A DNA stretch of 64,000 bases from Sipunculus nudus (lineage: Eukaryota > Annelida > Sipuncula > Golfingiida > Sipunculidae). Location of the stretch: assembly GCA_026874595.1 (NCBI GenBank), contig CM049316.1:53077676-53141675 (forward strand), given 5' to 3'. The position numbers were made by a program, and so were the translations under genes. The notes beneath the pieces were generated by a model. That model searched no databases. It was given only the letters and a program-made list of their open reading frames with translations, and had not been told where the DNA came from. Below are positions 11,816-25,130 of the stretch, piece after piece; the first letter of the stretch is position 1, and each line of letters opens with the position of its first letter.

Positions 11816-13032
11816 CAAAAGGTTTATCAGTGCCAAATGCCTTTTCATTCGATCCGCGCACACCGTCAGATGAAGTGTTTGTGAACCTTTTTGCATATAT
11901 TTTGTTTAATGTGGTCATGTTAGTCAGCTAAAAAGGATGTGTTTATAGTAGCATTACACATTTCCGGGCCGCTCACTTGTAAATGAGTAATCCACCTGCC
12001 GATATATGGCGCCACCAGGCCGTAGCCGACGCAATGTTCAAACAAAGTCAAGTGCCCTGGGAATTCATAATGCTATGTAAAATATGAATACATTTTCGAA
12101 TCCCTGCTCTCAGGGACCCTACCAAGGCTCTATATAACCCCCAACCCACACACTCACACAAACGTGAACACACCCCCCCCCCCCAACGTACACACTGACA
12201 CTCACTGGTCCTCATCTTAGGGCCCTCTTACATTTCAGTTATTAATTTAATCCGTCAATCAGTTTTCTTTCCCACAAATGGTACAGGTACAATCGCTATG
12301 AAAGAAAGGCGTGCTTAAAAGTTAAGCTTGGATCCTGCTCCACTGACAAGAGATGTAACAACCCGGATCACTTGGTCTCTGAAAATGACATCCAGGTATA
12401 GCTTACGGCGGGCGGAAATATACATACGTAAATGCCAAGTTAACTTGAAAATGATCAGCACCGGATAATATAAAGGGAGTATAATATATGTAGGAGCATT
12501 GGCCGAGGCCATGGTTGACACGTTAGACGAACTGTGACGTAGGACAAAAGGGACGTCGTGATTTATCCATACGTGTCATTGGGTTGAGACTGCCGCTGTC
12601 ATGGAGGACGTCAGACTAATTTCTTCAGACAAACTGCTGCCAATCCAGGAGCGACCCCGCCTTTGTTTGAGTCGGTAGGGGCTCCAAAAGTAGGGGAAGC
12701 CTTCAACAGTTACAAATTTCTTTGCCCTCCTAGCAGGTGCCCGACCTGTCACTCATATTTATCATTAGGTTTGTGAACCTCCGCGGTCCGCTCTCGGCAC
12801 CCGCATGTTATTTTGTAAGCAAGAGATCATAGAACTGTTCTTGACATAATCATCTCTCTTTTTTCGTCTGAGGGTTATTTCTCAGCATGAGATATCTATA
12901 ACAACCTGTGTGATACAAATATAAATACGACCTTTGACCCGTCTGACATTATTCATTTATCAGCTAGCACATACAGTTTATAAACTCACAAGCAAATGGT
13001 GTTCTAATTCAGGGGTATACTACATGTGCATT
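11816..13032. other. Unique spacer, partly G+C-richer
   Basis: A CA-rich stretch with a C run is at 12140-12184. Sequence at about 11990-12030 contains TGGCGCCACCAGG. Sequence at 12520-12830 is single-copy and G+C-richer; it has an ATG frame (12601, 25 codons, good context) running into GGTAGGGG, which could be a donor but is weak. No recognised gene. Confidence 0.4.
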
Positions 13033-13920
13033 GATGTTAATACTAGCTGGGTTTATAGAGTCTGTGCTAGGACGTTAATATTAGCTGGGTATATAGTGTC
13101 TGTGCTATGACGTTAATACTAGCTGGGTGTATAGTGTCTGTGCTATGACGTTAATACTAGCTGGGTGTATAGTGTCTGTACTATGACGTTAATACTCGCT
13201 GGGTATATAGTTTCTGTGCTATGACGTTATTACTAGCTGGGTGTATAGTGTCTATGCTATGACGCTAATACTAGATGGGTGTATAGTGTCTGTGCTATGA
13301 CGTTAACACTAGCTGGGTATATAGTGTCTATGCTATGACGTTAATACTAGCTAGGTGTATAGTGTCTGTGTTATGACGTTAAATCTAGCTGGGTGTATAG
13401 CGTCTGTGCTATGACGTTACTACTAGCTGGGTATATAGTGTCTGTGACGTTAATACTAGCTGGGTGTATAGTGTCTGTGACGTTAATACTAGCTGGGTAT
13501 ATAGTGTCTGTGACGTTAATACTAGCTGGGTGTATAGTGTCTGCGACGTTAATACTAGCCGGGTATATAGTGTCTGTGACGTTAATACTAGCTGGGTGTA
13601 TAGTGTCTGTGACGTTAATACTAGCTGGGTATATAGTGTCTGTGACGTTAATACTAGCTGGGTGTATAGTGTCTGTGTTATGACGTTAAATCTAGCTGGG
13701 TGTATAGTGTCTGTGCTATAAATTTACTACTAGCTGGGTATATAGTGTCTGTGACGTTAATACTAGCTGGGTGTATAGTGTCTGTGACGTTAATACTAGC
13801 TGGGTATATAGTGTCTGTGACGTTAATACTAGCTGGGTGTATAGTGTCTGTGACGTTAATACTAGCCGGGTATATAGTGTCTGTGACGTTAATACTAGCT
13901 GGGTGTATAGTGTCTGTGCT
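13033..13920. repeat. Minisatellite, 38-bp then 33-bp units
   Basis: Early copies are 38 bp (GACGTTAATACTAGCTGGGT ... TGTGCTAT). From about 13440 the unit is 33 bp, having lost GCTAT. The 33-bp units alternate GGTGTAT and GGTATAT, forming a 66-bp dimer and an 11-residue coding period (GYIVSVTLILA / GCIVSVTLILA). A 307-bp block is duplicated: a TGTTATGACGTTAAATC variant at 13369 and 13676, and AGCCGGG at 13557 and 13864. Frames stay open on both strands by phase only. Confidence 0.95.
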
Positions 13921-14160
13921 AAAATATGCTGATTGATAAAAGTGAGTTATATAATTTGAAGGCAACAAAAATGTCCGTGTATACCAATAATATGAGAGTA
14001 ATTGAATGTAAAATAGTGTTAGCCATTAAAGCCTTGTTTTGATTTAAATGTTTTATTTTGCAAGATATTTCTTATACTTTACATCCACGTAACTCGGGGC
14101 ATTTATACACGCCTTTGGGGGAAAAATAAAAATAAAATAATATGTTTCTGAAATTACAGC
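13921..14160. other. AT-rich spacer
   Basis: No feature recognised. Confidence 0.5.
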
Positions 14161-14198
14161 GAGGGACTAGAATACAGGGTCACGTGAGCTTTAACACG

Positions 14199-14432
14199 TC
14201 ACATGGTCCATGCGTCCATCCTGCCTTCTCCGCACTGAGTCGGGACAGGTGCTGGCGGTTCTGACAGCTTTCCTCCATGAAAACATTTGTTTCCAATTCT
14301 GATGCCACATTCATGTTTTGCGTGCGAGGGCCCGAGCCATGTACGTATGGCCGTGGGGTGAAAGCTGTCCACCCCTCTTGATGTTATCACCCCGACAACA
14401 TGGCCGCGGGGAGGTGTGATTAGATCGTCCAT
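14199..14432 (-). CDS. Unrecognised 77-codon ORF in a G+C-rich block
   Basis: ATG-started minus frame (starts MDDLITPPRGHVVG) with varied codon use, in a block (14160-14560) clearly richer in G+C and CpG than its surroundings. I recognise no domain. It may be a conserved noncoding or promoter-like block rather than a gene. A pyrimidine/purine composition typical of regulatory islands (CATGGCCGCGGGG) and a GTGATTAGATC homeodomain-like word lie in it. Confidence 0.2.
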   Translation of the reverse strand: MDDLITPPRGHVVGVITSRGVDSFHPTAIRTWLGPSHAKHECGIRIGNKCFHGGKLSEPPAPVPTQCGEGRMDAWTM

Positions 14433-14560
14433 TGACCGTACGACGTCGTGATGGAAGCCAGCGCCACCGCCCGAGGGTAGAACAGGGTGTCCGACAAGTT
14501 GTACTTGATCAACTACGCCACCCAGCGGCAGATTCTTTTCATTATAATCAGCAGAGCTTG

Positions 14561-16429
14561 TCTTTCATGACTTGTATCTGTATCTTTATCATACTAAGGC
14601 ATGCGTGTTGTTCATGTCAACATGCTTTTCAATTTAAAGAGCTATCAGAACACGATCCAGCAACAAGATATAGATCTACAGGCTGTCTCAAATGGACGCA
14701 GTGGTACTGTTCATAATGTGAGAGACACTATACTTATATACCGTCCTTGGCAGTGAGTCGTTATTTACAGTCAAATGGTCTTCAAAGTTACTTCACAGTT
14801 AGTTTTACCTGAACTCCTCTGTATATGCAAAGTTATCTCTAAACCCGTCTTTATCTAAAGGTCTGTGTTGATCTGTCACATTTATAGAAAACCATTCTGG
14901 AGCCCTTTAAATGCAATATTATATTAAACTTTACATATATGCAGCCTAACTGGATGTTATCTTCGTTACAAAATCTTGATATAGGTCCTCCGGGCTTGGT
15001 TGAATTACACAAATTTCTACAATAAAAAATCCTCTCTCCTTAAGTATTGTTTTTACCCTCTATAGGGTCTGTTTGGACGTGATAAAAGTATTCAGATTTG
15101 CCACTGAAACTTTCTGGATGTTGACAACATAAGGCAGTTGTTTTTGAAGAATATGAAATGAATGAGAAAATTGTTCATTTGACTAGAATGAGTTTTTTTA
15201 TAGTTATCCTTAATAATTTCTCAATATTTTTGTAAGGAGGTTTACTCATATTCTCAGAGATAGTTTTAAGACCAGTGTCCCAGTATACATATAACAGCAG
15301 GGTTATAAATTCGGAAACCCGTTTGATTTAAACGAATAAATTAAAAAAAAACAATCCACAAAGAAATGCCTCATAATTTGGCAAGATCCAAAGAGAAGTA
15401 GCACGATCAGCAGCCCACAGTTCCCGCTACTTTTGACTTTCTGTAGACCTTGCGTAACCGATAATGCCACAAACACATAATACAGTATTATCCTGTTATA
15501 CACACATTTATTTTATATTACGTGTATTTCTGTCATTTTAGATCTTTCTTTCCGTATCTTCAACTAAGATAATTCATATTTTAAAAATTTATTGAAACTT
15601 TTTTATAATATCAGTTTATTTGATTGTTTAAGTAAATAAAAAAATACAATATATTTTACCATTTTATAACAGATATTTTTAAACTATTATGAATTTATTA
15701 GTTCCTGTAGTGTCCAACATTTAAAGTATATGATGCTTAATATGAATCTATATACTTTATAAACTCTCTGAATATTGACACATGAGGAATATTTTTTCAC
15801 ACCTAATGAATATGAAAAAATAAGAGAGATTATTACAGCGCGGCTACCACACACTAGCAGTTCAATGTAATGGAATCACATGCACATGTTATCACGCCAA
15901 ATCCAAAAGCAAAGGTGTAATGAAGTCTCGAGTGAGGTTCTGTCCAGGGTGATATCAACCTGCTTAGAAATGATGTTGGAAATTTAAGGGGAAAAACTGT
16001 GAGGATGGCAAGTTATTAGTAAAACTCAGCATGTAATACGATGATAAGTACTTTGATTTAAAATATACAACTGATTGTATTGTATTACTATATTTTATGT
16101 AATGTTGGTATATGGTATTGTAAAAGTTTCAATATAATGTATATGCCTAACCTGAAACAGTCTTACCTGAAATAGTCTTGTACTTATATATATATATTTA
16201 TATATACATGTATATATAGGTACAAAAAAAAACCAAATTAATAGATGATAATAAAACATAAATTGTTCATTACGATTTCAAAATAAAAATAAACCGAATT
16301 AGAGATGCTGAAAGAATTCAGATCTGCTAGATCAGTACAGTAAATGACAATATAACTCAATATAAACAATATAAAATAAGTGTGTGTATATATGACTGGA
16401 TAATTCAAGGGTTGTAGTCTACCGTTAAA
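14561..16429. other. AT-rich intergenic sequence
   Basis: No gene is seen. A TATATA-rich stretch is at 16185-16218. A slightly G+C-richer patch is at 15835-15960. The minus frame 15303-15503 is Leu/Phe-rich and considered chance. Confidence 0.5.
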
Positions 16430-17130
16430 TTATTAATGGCATTGTCCCCTGCGTAAGGTCTTGAAAATGTAAAAGTCTAGACAGCGGACATTGTCGGCTA
16501 CGGATTATCGGAGTTCTCGGCTGCCTAGACACTTCTTATAGTAACAACGTATAAGGTATACATATATTGACGACCTTACCACGCTGATTCTGAATCAGTT
16601 AAGTGAGCGTGGAGAGAGGGCTATACATTTATCACATGTATCGCGTTTCCTTTTGTTATGTTTGTTCTGCTCATGTCGACGTATACAACCGGGCGCCCCC
16701 TCAGCTAGACCACCATGAAGGATCGGTCAAGAATGACCACTAGTGTCCAAAGGGTCATTACTTGAGGGCTCTCAGTGCTTGCCTATAGTTTACATGTATT
16801 ACACATCAATGGTATATCCCCAAGCTGGATTTATCTCCGGGCGTCGCCATTCACGCTATCTCTATATCTCGCATTATCTCGTATAATCTTGCACGAAAAT
16901 CACGCTGAAATTGTCAACGTCAAATTGTCGAATGCGTGAGTATTGATGAATAGACACACGAGTCTTTTGTGCTAAATGGGACCCATGCCCATCCCGAACA
17001 ATAACTAATCGGATCAAACAAAAACATTTACAATTGAAATTGGATTGAATTTCATCCTTATTGGCAAAACTGTACTGAGGCGTAACGTTTAAGCTAAAGT
17101 TATTGTTCGCAACATGGTCAAACATATTTT
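16430..17130. promoter_or_regulatory. Candidate regulatory block
   Basis: Single-copy, more G+C-rich than flanks. It contains GCGCCCCCT at 16693-16701 (AGGGGGCGC on minus, matching the 9-bp core AGRKGGCRS of CTCF sites), homeodomain-type TTATTAATGGC near 16430, and ATTATCTCG words near 16873. No open frame of note. The regulatory call is inferred from composition and motifs only. Confidence 0.3.
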
Positions 17131-17604
17131 ACTTAGGTTGGTCATTCATATTTTTTTAATAAATGTGTATATAAATATGATAACATTTATATATATACCA
17201 ATAAATTTATTTATATATATAATACATCAACTATCAAGTTGTATACCTTATAAAAGTTACTTCTATTGTCTCAAGCAGCTGGGCCAAGAAATGTATGTAC
17301 TTTGAACATAAATTATTTGTGGCAGTCTTACAACGTCGTAAGTCCTTTATAAACAAAGCGAAGTGTAGCGCGTGGTCTGTGAATGTCAACTTTATAATAG
17401 CAATTAAATTGTTGTTTATATCCTGCGTTTCCGCCTCGTGCACCTTGCCTTCTTCTATACATAATGGATGTCATTTAACTGGGATTTATAAAGTCCGTAA
17501 ATCAGTGCAAAATGGTATATTTTTATATATCTAATAATTGTTGTATAATATATATACATGTATATATTTTACATCCAGTTTTTTTTTATTATTATCAAAA
17601 CAAG

Positions 17605-17655
<51 letters not shown>

Positions 17656-18224
17656 ACATGAATTATTTAACAGTGTAGAAGAGAACTCTTGTAAACGTAC
17701 AACAATATTCGTTCGAAACAAATTGTTATCTATGACCCAAATGAATTTTTAATCTGTCTATATGATAAATTCAAATTTGATTCACAAATATTGAGTGCCA
17801 TATGGCCTTTGTTAATTCTTTTATCGTACATATACATGTTTTCTGTATGATGACTCAATTATTATGCATCTACCGATTCTTTGCGATGGTGTTTAACACT
17901 GTGATATATATATATAAGTATAACGTTATATATATACACACACACATATATATAAGTAAATTTTTTATGTAAATTATGTCCTTATAATGCCAATTACTAT
18001 ACTTATATCTTTTACATACGCGTCTTAACATGTTTCAGGATTTTATTTCCCCACAGATAATTTTTTTTTAAGTATCACGTCAGATGTTACTTTTGTACTC
18101 ATATTTCCAGTATATGATCTGACACGTCAACTCATACTCTTCTCACGTAAGGAATGTTCACGTATTCTGTAGAGTATTACTTATACATAGAAACCCTGTG
18201 TGAGCCAGATATGTTCATCTATAA
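17131..18224. other. AT-rich sequence with (TA)n tract
   Basis: Pure TA repeat at 17606-17652, with TATATA/CACACA patches at 17903-17955. The rest is AT-rich with no gene. Confidence 0.6.
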
Positions 18225-18227
18225 TTG

Positions 18228-18476
18228 ATGCCAGTGTTATACCATGGCACGCCTTATAAATGTCCCCTGTCCACCCCGTGGTGCTTACTCAGCCAGGCGG
18301 AGCTTACCCTACCCTCTTCGACATGTTTTACCCCTCCCCTTACAGCGCTCCCCGACCCCGCGGTCACTGAGTACATTCGTCAACGCGACCATCGTGTGTC
18401 GTTCATATATCAACTGACATCCCAGCAGTTACAAATTGTCCAGCGTTCTGACACCGTCTTCATGTGCAATTTGTAA
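18228..18476 (+). CDS. Exon-like ORF, unrecognised
   Basis: An 82-codon ATG frame in a G+C-richer island. Inside it, TTTTACCCCTCCCCTTACAG is an excellent pyrimidine tract plus AG splice acceptor, followed by an open segment (ALPDPAVTEYIRQRDHRVSF...) to a TAA. If the acceptor is used this would be a terminal exon of about 43 codons. No family recognised; a noncoding conserved element is equally possible. Confidence 0.25.
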   Translation: MPVLYHGTPYKCPLSTPWCLLSQAELTLPSSTCFTPPLTALPDPAVTEYIRQRDHRVSFIYQLTSQQLQIVQRSDTVFMCNL

Positions 18477-19060
18477 ACGATTACCTCAAACATTACAAGC
18501 CCATGCTAACAGATTTACAGTATAGCACACGTAAAGGCTCAGCAAGACAGCTAAAAAAAATGACGATCAGCATTCTATGAGCAGCATATGTTGTAAACAT
18601 TATCATAGAGAAGCATGGCTATTTATACTGATGGTGGTTGACGATAATGATAATGTAAAGTATATGATAAAACGCTGCTATAGTTTTGAAGGCACACTTG
18701 AGCATGTGAGAAAGTCATTATTTCGGTTTGCAGTATCCAAAACTCTGGCATGACATCCTGGTATATGTAAAAAAAGTTAAACAATTGACATTTTTAAAGC
18801 CAGATTAAAATAACTTTTATTTTACAAGTCTTACAATATACAGTTCAGGTTTTAAATGGTTTGCATAACACTATGTAATACCTTTCATTTTTTATCTTTT
18901 AATATATACTTATATTCACTATTTTATGTATAATTATACAGTATTGATCGATGTATTCTCATCGTCATATATATGTATATTTAACGTGCTGATGACATGA
19001 TTCAATGCATATAATAAGCGCTATATAAATAATAAATTAAAAAAAGTATGTTGATCGCTC
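18477..19060. other. AT-rich spacer
   Basis: No feature recognised. Confidence 0.5.
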
Positions 19061-19595
19061 TGTTCAAACGACTGGTTATTATAAGTTGTCTTTTCACAAG
19101 ACTGTATTATTATTAGTTGCCTGTTCAAACGACTGGTTTATTATCAGTTGCCTGTTCACACGACTGTTTTTTTATCAGTTGCCTGTTCACATGACTGGTT
19201 TATTATCAGTTGCCTGTTCACACGACTGGTTTATTATCAGTTGCCTGTTCACACGACTGGTTTATTATCAGTTGTCTGTTCACACGACTGGTTTATTATA
19301 AGTTGTCTTTTCACATGACTGGTTTATTATCAGTTGCATGTTCACACGACTGGTTTATTATCAGTTGTCTTTTCACACGACTGGTTTATTATAAGTTGTC
19401 TTTTCACACGACTGGTTTATTATAAGTTGCCTGTTCACACGACTGGTTAATTATCAGTTGTTTTTTCACATGACTGGTTTATTACAAGTTGTCTTTTCAC
19501 ATGACTGGTTTATTATAAATTGCCTGTTCACACGACTGGTTTATTATCAGTTGCCTATTCACATGACTGGTTAGGCTGGTTGTTCACACTACCGG
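19061..19595. repeat. Minisatellite, 31-bp unit (about 17 copies)
   Basis: The unit is CGACTGGTTTATTATCAGTT followed by GCCTGTTCACA, with C/T variants in TGCC/TGTC and CACACG/CACATG. Open 71-codon frames are by-products. Confidence 0.95.
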
Positions 19596-20257
19596 TATAT
19601 TAAATAAAAAAAAGACAACATATTTAAAATATATTCTTCGTACCATCTTCCGATCTGACCAATCTTTTTTTTTGGGTTTCTCTAATGACCAACGTCTGAT
19701 ACTAGTATTAGGTCGCCCATGCATCTTAAGGGGGGGGGGGCAAAAGTGACACATACATAAATGGCAAAGACAAAAATTAACTTAGTGAGATATTCAGATG
19801 AAAACACCTCATGATATATATAGTCATTCTTTGATTTTATATTAACTTACAATGACTAGCTTTATCAGAAAACAAACACTTTTTTTTAATCCTTGGCATA
19901 TTTCAAACCAGTAAATATTTGTGGTAATAACAGTAAACTACAGTTTCCGTGTGTGATACAACATCTAACATCATCAACGACAGAAATAACATGCGGACCT
20001 TAGTAAACACAGGACAGGTTCTTTAAAAATTTGATTGCATATGTAAGAAATAAAAATGTATAATAAGATTTATCTCACTGTAAATCATTTTTTTTATATA
20101 TTTGAATATATTTAAAATCTCTTCATCATCAACTGAATCATGCAGGTATTTGATGTCACATTGATCAATATGTAGCATAAGTTACGATTATCCGCGTCCT
20201 CTTTATAAAACTGGCCATGCAGAAACAATGCAGCCAATGCATGCCTGGTTCCCTGAG

Positions 20258-20311
<54 letters not shown>

Positions 20312-20424
20312 CCATATATATTTTAGAGCAGTATTTGTTTGCTCGAGACCAAATGTTAGACATCGTTCAGTGCTTGGTAAGAAATATACTCAGAATGAAG
20401 CACTGACCTAAACGTCACCTGAAA
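19596..20424. other. AT-rich spacer with G-run and (AT)n tract
   Basis: An 11-bp G run at 19730-19740 and a pure AT tract at 20261-20307. No gene recognised. Confidence 0.6.
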
Positions 20425-21540
20425 AGCCTTCCATGCAAGAGCATCTCCAATGGTGCCGTGCAGGTATAAAAATGGCAGAAGCAAAAAATGCCTGCATGAG
20501 CCAAAAATGGCTGAGGTGAAAACGGCTGAGCCAAAATTGGCTGCATGCATGGGGTATAAATTGCTAAGTTTAAACTGGTCCGGTAAAACTTGCAGATGCA
20601 CAAATGACTAAGATAAAATTCATGAAATAAAAAATAAAAAACACTATATATAGTTAGAAGCTGACTGTATCATTTTGAATTGATGTACTTTCAGTTTTCT
20701 TTCAAATACATATGTATATATATATGTGTGTGTATATGTGTTTTTGTGTTTATTTGTGTGTATCTGCTTTGCGTAATCTTTATGAGAATAAAATTTATAA
20801 CCTTGACATTTTTATACGTCCTCAAGCTCAACTTGTGAGGAAATAGCAAGATCAACATTTATTCAAATTTTGTTTACTCACCATGCATTCACCAAGAAGT
20901 CAGTTTCTGCTCACTCACTTCATATGTATCAAACATATGATTAAGTGTGTAACTCTTGAAATTAATCATAGAGTTAATCAAATAGGCACAATAACCCTGG
21001 CGGTTAAGTGAAATCAAAAGATGTATTGCAAAACAAACATGCACACTTTAATCAACAAAGTGCGTCGGAATGCTGTAAAGGTATATATTCCTCTAAACAG
21101 AGCTGTGCAACAGAAAATAAAATGCAGCATCTTGTTCATTAAATAGTGTACTGACTTGCATGTATTTCAATGTAAATTAAAGAAGAGAAAAAATATGCTT
21201 TAACATGACCATTCCAAACACATTCACTATAAAGCCTGACTTACTTTTGAATTTTAAAATTCAAAATTAAATCCTATTACCTCAACATGTGTATTACTTT
21301 TAAATTAGCAATTTCACCCTATAGCCATTACACTTTCTATGTTTATCTCATGCAGTTATTATTAATTCAGCTATTTTTTACCTCAGCCATTTTTCAAATT
21401 TAGTCATTTTTACCTTAGCCATTTTACCCTATATAGCCGTTTTATACTTCAGCCATTTTAACCTTATGCAGCCATTTTAAGCTGATCTTTTTCCCTCAGC
21501 TATTTTTACATAGAACCCTCCTGCATGGTAATGGCTGATA
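20425..21540. mobile_element. Inverted-repeat element with short-repeat arms
   Basis: The left arm (about 20460-20560) and right arm (about 21360-21525) carry the same short repeat in opposite orientation: AAAAATGGCTGAGGTGAAAA at 20503-20522 and, reverse-complemented, AAAAATGGCTGAGGTAAAAA at 21375-21394. The right arm has at least six copies of (T)CAGCCATTTT. Near the outer edges are CCATGCAAGAG (about 20430) and CTCCTGCATGG (about 21527). The AT-rich centre has no frame. It looks like a nonautonomous element with subterminal repeats. A single related word is at 23656-23671 (AAAATGGCTAAGGTTAC). Confidence 0.45.
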
Positions 21541-22369
21541 TATTAAGAGTAAATTAAGAGTTCCACTAACTATGTGTGACCCTGGATAAATATGATAATA
21601 CACGATTTATACCTGCAGTCTGTCTCAAAGGTGCATGTATATATATAGGTGTGCATGGGTAGATCGGGAATTCAGTTAATTATCATAAGGACTTTACAGT
21701 CAGAATATATGGTTCGGGGATCATACATGAGAAATTACCTTTTTTATGATTTTCCCCCATGGGTACTAAGTTTTACTTGAATGTTAAACAGTAACACTAT
21801 ATATAGTGTTAACTTTAAGCTGAATACATGATCGGTAAAATGCCTGGGTTCCCCATTGCCATATATTCCATACATATGCATGTGTCAGATCGGAAGATTG
21901 CTTTTGGATAACGTTTAATTAAAAGTGCAATCACTGATTGTCATTTAAATAATAGCAGTGCATCAAAAATGAAAAGGTTTGTACATTAGCTCTAATGTTT
22001 CTGGAAATTTCCGTATATATGTATATATATATAAATTAAAGGAAATCCCCAATATTACTGATGGAAAATATCAGCTCTTGGTAGTTCCTATACAATTCAG
22101 CAACCTATACTTGTATATATATAATTATAAAAAGTCCCTGATATCTACTATATAACTGAAGAACATAATATTTATAATACGTATACCGGAAACTTGCACA
22201 AAAACAGCTTATTGAAACCCTCATCAATTAAAATGAAAGCTTCATGTTGCTAACTACAGTTCTAGGTACAATAATTGATGTATCGAGGTGATTTTTAACG
22301 AAGCAAACTTTACATGCAGGTCAGTATAAAAAGGCCATGAATTTAAGTAATGTCTGGTTTTTCTTTCAT
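21541..22369. other. AT-rich spacer
   Basis: Only short TATATA patches. No gene recognised. Confidence 0.5.
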
Positions 22370-22830
22370 CACTGGGTCATCGCGGACATCACTGTCGTGA
22401 AGGTTACATTACGTAAACAGACATAAGGACAAAATCGTCTCAATTAAGAACTCCTGTTAAAACGTCTCCTACTGTCTGCAACTAAAGATTGATGTAATAA
22501 AAGCTGTCGAAGATAGTATCTGTCGTCCTTTTCTTGATGGTACGGCGCATGTATCCAATGTCGTCTGCTCGCTCTCTTCCACGCACGCGCATTACATACG
22601 ATTGTCGCAAATGGGACAATTGGTTAAATTATGGTTAAATGCGAGTGTCATTAGCTCAGCTTCATTCTCATCACGAACTGAGCATCAATAGGTGATTACA
22701 AGACAAAGAAATGGCCCATCGCTCGCCACTTGTCGCCAGACGACAACTAATCATTACGGCATATGGCCGCCATTCATGTGCTTTTGTCTGAGGCCACGCG
22801 GGAACTTTTGATGGTTTAATGTGTTGAGTG
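22370..22830. promoter_or_regulatory. Candidate regulatory block
   Basis: G+C-richer, single-copy sequence with Sox-like GGGACAATTGG (about 22613-22623), GTGATTACAAG (Otx/bicoid-type GATTA) followed by ACAAAGAAATGG, and ACTAATCATTACGG. There are no long frames. This is motif-based inference; conservation in related species would decide. Confidence 0.35.
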
Positions 22831-23140
22831 TTCTTTGATTGTGGCACTATAAATGATACTTAGGGAAAAGGGGTTGATTTTTACCCTCTGACAAAGGGTA
22901 CCACTATCAGCCCCTGGTATCAGAAAGCTGAGGCAAGTGCGCCACAACACAGAAAACCACTTAAATTGCAAAGTATGTATATATATACACACACACATAT
23001 ATATATATATGTGCGTGTGATTTACATATGAATCTGAACCACTAAAAATAGATATATACAACATATATTGTATATATATCAAATGAAAACCGTGTCCATA
23101 TATAAAAATAATTTAAAACCTATTTCCCGTGTAAAATCTA

Positions 23141-23180
<40 letters not shown>

Positions 23181-24296
23181 TGGTTGTGTGTGATTGTGTA
23201 CACCTCTTTCTACTTTTCCATGATTGTATTTAGTGTGTTGTTTTCATGGCAAGTTTATACAAATAATCTTGTGCATAAATATGCAGAGGTAAGCGGTCAG
23301 CTTTATAAGCGTAACTATATATATAGTATATCATTGAGAGAGAAAATATATAATCAAGTATACAATCATACATATATAAATATATATACAACACACACAG
23401 ATAAGTATATAATAAAATAATCTTATATATATATATACATATGTGTGTGAGCATATGCATGTATTCCCACAGTAACATTCTATATGCAAAATTATTCATT
23501 GTTTTCCGTATACCTCCACCTTCGTTATTTAACATATATCCCACTGCACAAGAAACTATATTCTTGCATGCATCCAGGGTAACATGTCCATCAATAGATT
23601 CTGACGTCAGACCCGAAAGATACAATTAACGGTGACTGGAAGAAAAAGCTTGGGCAAAATGGCTAAGGTTACAAATAGGCTATAGGTAAAATGAGCTATT
23701 TTTTTTAAGTTGGAATGAAACATCACAATTGAGTAATATGAAGTTGACTGCATGCACAGTTTATTAAAATAATGTTTTGCCATTGGTCTATCATTTCAGA
23801 TACTTCTGATAATAAACTGCCCTGATAAAACTATATTTTTGCTTTAAATTCCCAAAAAAATAAAATCCTAATAGGTAGAAGTATTATTTAAAAAAATAAA
23901 ATACAGTTTGAAGGCAATTTGTTCAGTAATAATCCCTATAATTAATCCCCATTTTTAACTGTATTTAACTCCTTTATATATACATGTAAAGTACATGGTT
24001 ACTAAATGTTATATACCATTAAAACACTGTAATATAAGCCTTAAATTTGCCATGAAGTAATACAAATTTCATTTTTAAGAAAACATGTATAAAACTGATT
24101 ATTTGTATTTTCATTACACTGATTATTTTTTTTTCATTATTCTATTAGTGTAGTTCATGTAATTATTTGAGGTATACGTTGATATTGATTTATATATTTC
24201 ACCCAAAATATTAAACATATAGTAACTTTGAATTTTGAGTTAAGCAAATAGAGAAATTCACCTATGTAAAACCATTAATTTTTATTAAAGTTCATA
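22831..24296. other. AT-rich sequence with several microsatellites
   Basis: TATATA/CACACA mixed tract at about 22977-23020 and a pure AT tract at 23143-23177; TATA-rich at 23310-23440. The minus frame at 23230-23625 is driven by these tracts and not called. Confidence 0.6.
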
Positions 24297-24300
24297 ATAT

Positions 24301-24362
<62 letters not shown>

Positions 24363-24480
24363 CTTTTTTCCTCTTTATCATTAAGGCAGGGGGTGGCTTT
24401 TAACCAGAAGGGCTTTTGTCCTTTGGGGCTTTTTGTCAGGGGGATTTTGTCCAGGGGGCGTTCCTTTACACCCCTGTCCT
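24297..24480. repeat. Compound (TA)n(GA)n(G)n microsatellite plus degenerate GGGCTTTTGTCC repeat
   Basis: TA repeats to 24318, GA repeats 24319-24354, then eight Gs. Directly after come irregular copies of GGGCTTTTGTCCTTTGGGG spaced about 18-22 bp to about 24465. The second part resembles a dispersed bivalve simple repeat I recall only loosely. Confidence 0.75.
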
Positions 24481-24990
24481 GCAGCTGTTCGTATCCGAGC
24501 GCTACTTCGTCGCTTCAGTCATGTTCCATAAAACACGTACACATTATATATACAACGTCAAACGATCAACTCCAGGCAATAAACCAACACGTGTAGCAGT
24601 AACAATATATATGTCATGTCTTGGTTCTCTCTTCATATATATGTGACAGCAAATTTACATTATTGGTCACGCCCCTTAGGTGAACCAGGTCTAAGGTCTA
24701 TAACAACCGCAGTAAATTTGCTCTGGTCATGTCAAACATGGCCCTTATGTACATATAGTAGTTCACAAACATATACTGATGCACATGTCACGTTCTATAT
24801 ACATAGATTATATATGCTAATATAATTTGCAGAAAGTGGCATATAAACTAGGTGATACCTGCTGACTGAATGCAGGAAGCAACACGTATATTCGGATGTG
24901 TGGAGTCCAGCTATTGGAAATCCTGAGTAATAAGGCCCTAACAGACCAAAATGAACTGTACATAATGTCACAACAACAAAAAAAATGTCA
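24481..24990. other. Spacer, no gene recognised
   Basis: Mixed composition. Short overlapping frames only. Confidence 0.45.
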
Positions 24991-24997
24991 ACATACG

Positions 24998-25062
24998 CAT
25001 ATTCTCTCTCTCTCACTCTCTCTCTCTTTAATATTTATTTTTTTGCACAGTTGTATCCTATA

Positions 25063-25117
<55 letters not shown>

Positions 25118-25130
25118 GTTGTTGTTGTTG
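24998..25130. repeat. (CT)n, (TTA)n and (TTG)n microsatellites
   Basis: CT repeats at 24998-25027, TTA repeats at about 25062-25116, then five TTG-type triplets. Poly-Tyr/Ile frames across it are artefacts. Confidence 0.97.
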
